DNA of 64,000 bases from contig NZ_FUZT01000004.1 in assembly GCF_900167445.1 (NCBI RefSeq), positions 369,023 to 433,022 of the forward strand, in the 5' to 3' direction. This document shows, piece after piece, positions 62,205 to 64,000 of this stretch. A program made the position numbers and the translations under genes. The notes beneath the pieces are model-generated. The model saw only the letters and a list, made by a program, of their open reading frames with translations. It was not told the DNA's origin and ran no database searches. Position 1 is the first letter of the stretch. Each line of letters starts with the position of its first letter. Source of the DNA: Maledivibacter halophilus (lineage in GTDB: Bacteria > Bacillota > Clostridia > Peptostreptococcales > Caminicellaceae).

Positions 62205-64000
62205 TGGGGCTTTTGAAAGAATTATCAGAGAATGTTTTAACTGATGAATATTTTATAGAATTATTCAAAAAAATTGAACGGATTAATTTTTATAAGTTTT
62301 TTGATATAAGTTCTAATAATGTTCTTACAGAGAAGGAATTCTTTGATCTAATGAGATACGCAGAGATTCTTTCTTATTCAGATAAGCCAAAAGAAAAAAA
62401 TTTTTCTTATAAGATTATTAGTTTATTGTTTTCTGATTATAAGCAAAATGAGTATTTTGTAAGTTATGCAAATGCTATATTGGTTAGATTGGGAAATTTT
62501 CCAGCACTTGAATTAGTTCTAAAAAATAATAAGAATGTAATTTTATCTAATGAAATTGCATTGGAAAGAATTGTTAAAAAAACTTTTCAGAAAGACCCTT
62601 ATAGTAAATTTGTATTTACTGATCCGCAATTTAATATTTATGAAGCTCTAAAAAATAATAATCATTATAGTTTTTCTGGTCCTACTTCTCTTGGTAAATC
62701 ATTTATTATGGAGGCATTCATAAAGTATTTAATCCATGAGCATAACTATAATGAAAACATCGTTATATTAGTACCTACAAGAGCCTTAATTAATCAAGTA
62801 ACAAATAGAATGAAAAGGGAGTTAAAAGATGTGAACCAGTATAAGGTATTATCACATCCTGTTATACCTAAATTACATTCAAATGATAAACAAAGATATA
62901 TTTTTGTGTTTACACCTGAACGGTTAATAACATATTTGTCTAATGGAGATAACCCTAAGATAGATTACATGTTTATTGATGAAGCACATAAAATGGTATC
63001 TAAAAAAGATTCACGTGGCCCTTTATTTTATCATGCAATATTACAAGCAGAAAGAAAAAGTGTAAAATTATTTTTTTCTTCTCCAAATGTACCGAATGCA
63101 GAAGTATTTTTGCAACTATTTGAAAAAAGTATAGAAGAAACAATGTCAGTTAAAGAATCCCCAGTTGCTCAAAACAGATACTTTTTAGACTTATACAATG
63201 ACAAATTGACACTTTTTTCTGATTTTAACGAAGACATGGAAATTCCTATAATAAGAAATGAGGAGGATACCAGAAAAGATTTTAATTTATGGTTAGATAA
63301 GCTTGGTAAAAACAACAAAAATATAGTATATTGTAATTCCACAAAAGATACTATAAATTATGCAATAAATTTTTCTAATATCTTACCTGACAAGAAGCAT
63401 GAAAAAATAGATGAGTTAATCGATTTAATAAAAGAGCATATACATAGAGATTATTACTTGATAGATTGCTTAAAAAAGGGAGTGGCATATCATTTTGGTA
63501 GATTGCCTCAAAGGGTAAGAGAAAAAATAGAGCAATTATTTAGTGATAGGATTATAGATTACATATTTTGTACATCAACCTTATTGGAGGGGGTAAATTT
63601 ACCTGCTAAGAATATATTTATTTTAAACAATGCAATTGGATTATCGAAATTTGAAGATATAGATTTTTGGAACTTGGCGGGAAGAGCAGGTAGATTAACT
63701 AAAGAATTATCTGGTAATATAATATGTACAAAGATTATAGATAAGAGAAACACATGGAATAATTTAGAAAAGGATTTAAAAGTTGTTAAGAATAAAAATG
63801 TAGAGAAAATAAAACCTCTAGTAATAAAGGGGCAAAAAAATTTTTTTGAAAATATTGGACGTTCGTTAGAAAATAAAAATTTTACTAAGAAAAAGCCTTC
63901 TAGTGGAGAAGTTGATATATGGAATCATTATGCTAATATTGCACTTATTCATGAAATAAGGAACGATCAGTCGGTATTAAAATCAAATTTTATCAATAGG
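62204..64000 (+). CDS. hamB: Hachiman defence helicase HamB (3' end outside window)
   Basis: 599 codons are open to the window edge. Motifs are in order: GPTSLGKS (Walker A, residues 159-166), VILVPTRALINQV, DEAH (259-262), FFSSPNVPNAE, a motif resembling STLLEGVNLPAKNI, and GRAGR (493-497). This is the HamB superfamily 2 helicase, thought to unwind or survey DNA and activate HamA. The ATG overlaps the hamA stop (TAATG) with AAAGGAG upstream, so translation is coupled. The C-terminal part is not seen. Confidence 0.9.
   Translation, partial: MGLLKELSENVLTDEYFIELFKKIERINFYKFFDISSNNVLTEKEFFDLMRYAEILSYSDKPKEKNFSYKIISLLFSDYKQNEYFVSYANAILVRLGNFPALELVLKNNKNVILSNEIALERIVKKTFQKDPYSKFVFTDPQFNIYEALKNNNHYSFSGPTSLGKSFIMEAFIKYLIHEHNYNENIVILVPTRALINQVTNRMKRELKDVNQYKVLSHPVIPKLHSNDKQRYIFVFTPERLITYLSNGDNPKIDYMFIDEAHKMVSKKDSRGPLFYHAILQAERKSVKLFFSSPNVPNAEVFLQLFEKSIEETMSVKESPVAQNRYFLDLYNDKLTLFSDFNEDMEIPIIRNEEDTRKDFNLWLDKLGKNNKNIVYCNSTKDTINYAINFSNILPDKKHEKIDELIDLIKEHIHRDYYLIDCLKKGVAYHFGRLPQRVREKIEQLFSDRIIDYIFCTSTLLEGVNLPAKNIFILNNAIGLSKFEDIDFWNLAGRAGRLTKELSGNIICTKIIDKRNTWNNLEKDLKVVKNKNVEKIKPLVIKGQKNFFENIGRSLENKNFTKKKPSSGEVDIWNHYANIALIHEIRNDQSVLKSNFINR

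Noticed and set aside
1..64000. CRISPR arrays, rRNA and tRNA genes
   Set aside because: I saw no regularly spaced repeats and no tRNA-like or rRNA-like segments by eye; a dedicated scan could still find a missed tRNA.

Overview
The window is AT-rich DNA, judged by eye, with strong AGGAGG-type ribosome binding sites, frequent TTG and GTG starts and TTTTTT-tailed hairpins. Together with a Spo0E-like gene, DUF421/DUF1657/DUF4363 genes, a CotJC remnant and a YesN/YesM two-component pair, this points to a spore-forming anaerobic Firmicute of the class Clostridia (Clostridium, Alkaliphilus or Tissierellales-like). The species cannot be fixed from the sequence alone.

Layout. 0-3.4 kb: the end of a TrmB regulator, an AlaX-type tRNA editing protein, two small membrane proteins and a RimK-like ATP-grasp ligase. 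3.4-19.9 kb: a loosely packed stretch of single-gene units (TetR plus a double GNAT, three more GNATs, a flavodoxin-fold reductase, DUF421, an orphan BlaR1 with BlaI-type operators, AraC, VOC, CorA, UPF0158) interrupted by many gene remnants. 20.2-29.5 kb: the most coherent metabolic unit, a TRAP transporter (dctP, dctQ, dctM), a D-2-hydroxyacid dehydrogenase and an IlvD/Edd-type dehydratase. It converges with a YesM/YesN-type sensor kinase and AraC-type response regulator that probably control it; the substrate is probably a sugar acid or other hydroxy acid. 29.6-43.3 kb: DUF4363-DUF421-DUF1657, an alpha/beta hydrolase, another DUF421, a C45 acyltransferase, a TmrB-like NTPase, a histidine phosphatase, a phospholipase D family protein, an Fe-S CCG-domain protein, a WG-repeat lipoprotein, and a repressor/Spo0E-like divergent pair. 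43.5-50 kb: poorly characterised accessory genes, including a CoiA-like nuclease, a protein with a candidate PD-(D/E)xK site, a membrane protein and a likely mono-ADP-ribosyltransferase. 50.2-60.9 kb: part of an integrative and conjugative element (Xre regulator, ParA, ParB, RadC/JAB, a 2021-residue methylase-helicase, DUF3991/TOPRIM, DUF6075). 61.3-64 kb: a Hachiman defence operon (hamA and the start of hamB), running off the right edge.

Two things stand out. First, a complete TnpV-like gene with its own ribosome binding site lies out of frame inside the linker of the giant methylase-helicase gene. Second, the left two thirds is a graveyard of partial copies of genes that survive elsewhere in the window: a P-loop ATPase with seven proposed traces, a histidine phosphatase, TmrB, the alpha/beta hydrolase and the Xre/Spo0E pair. 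A small hairpin (MITE-like) family also recurs. One roughly 55 bp sequence is repeated upstream of both the 45.8 kb nuclease-like gene and hamA, 15.5 kb apart, bracketing the mobile-element genes. All identifications rest on reading motifs and on comparison within the window; no database search was possible.
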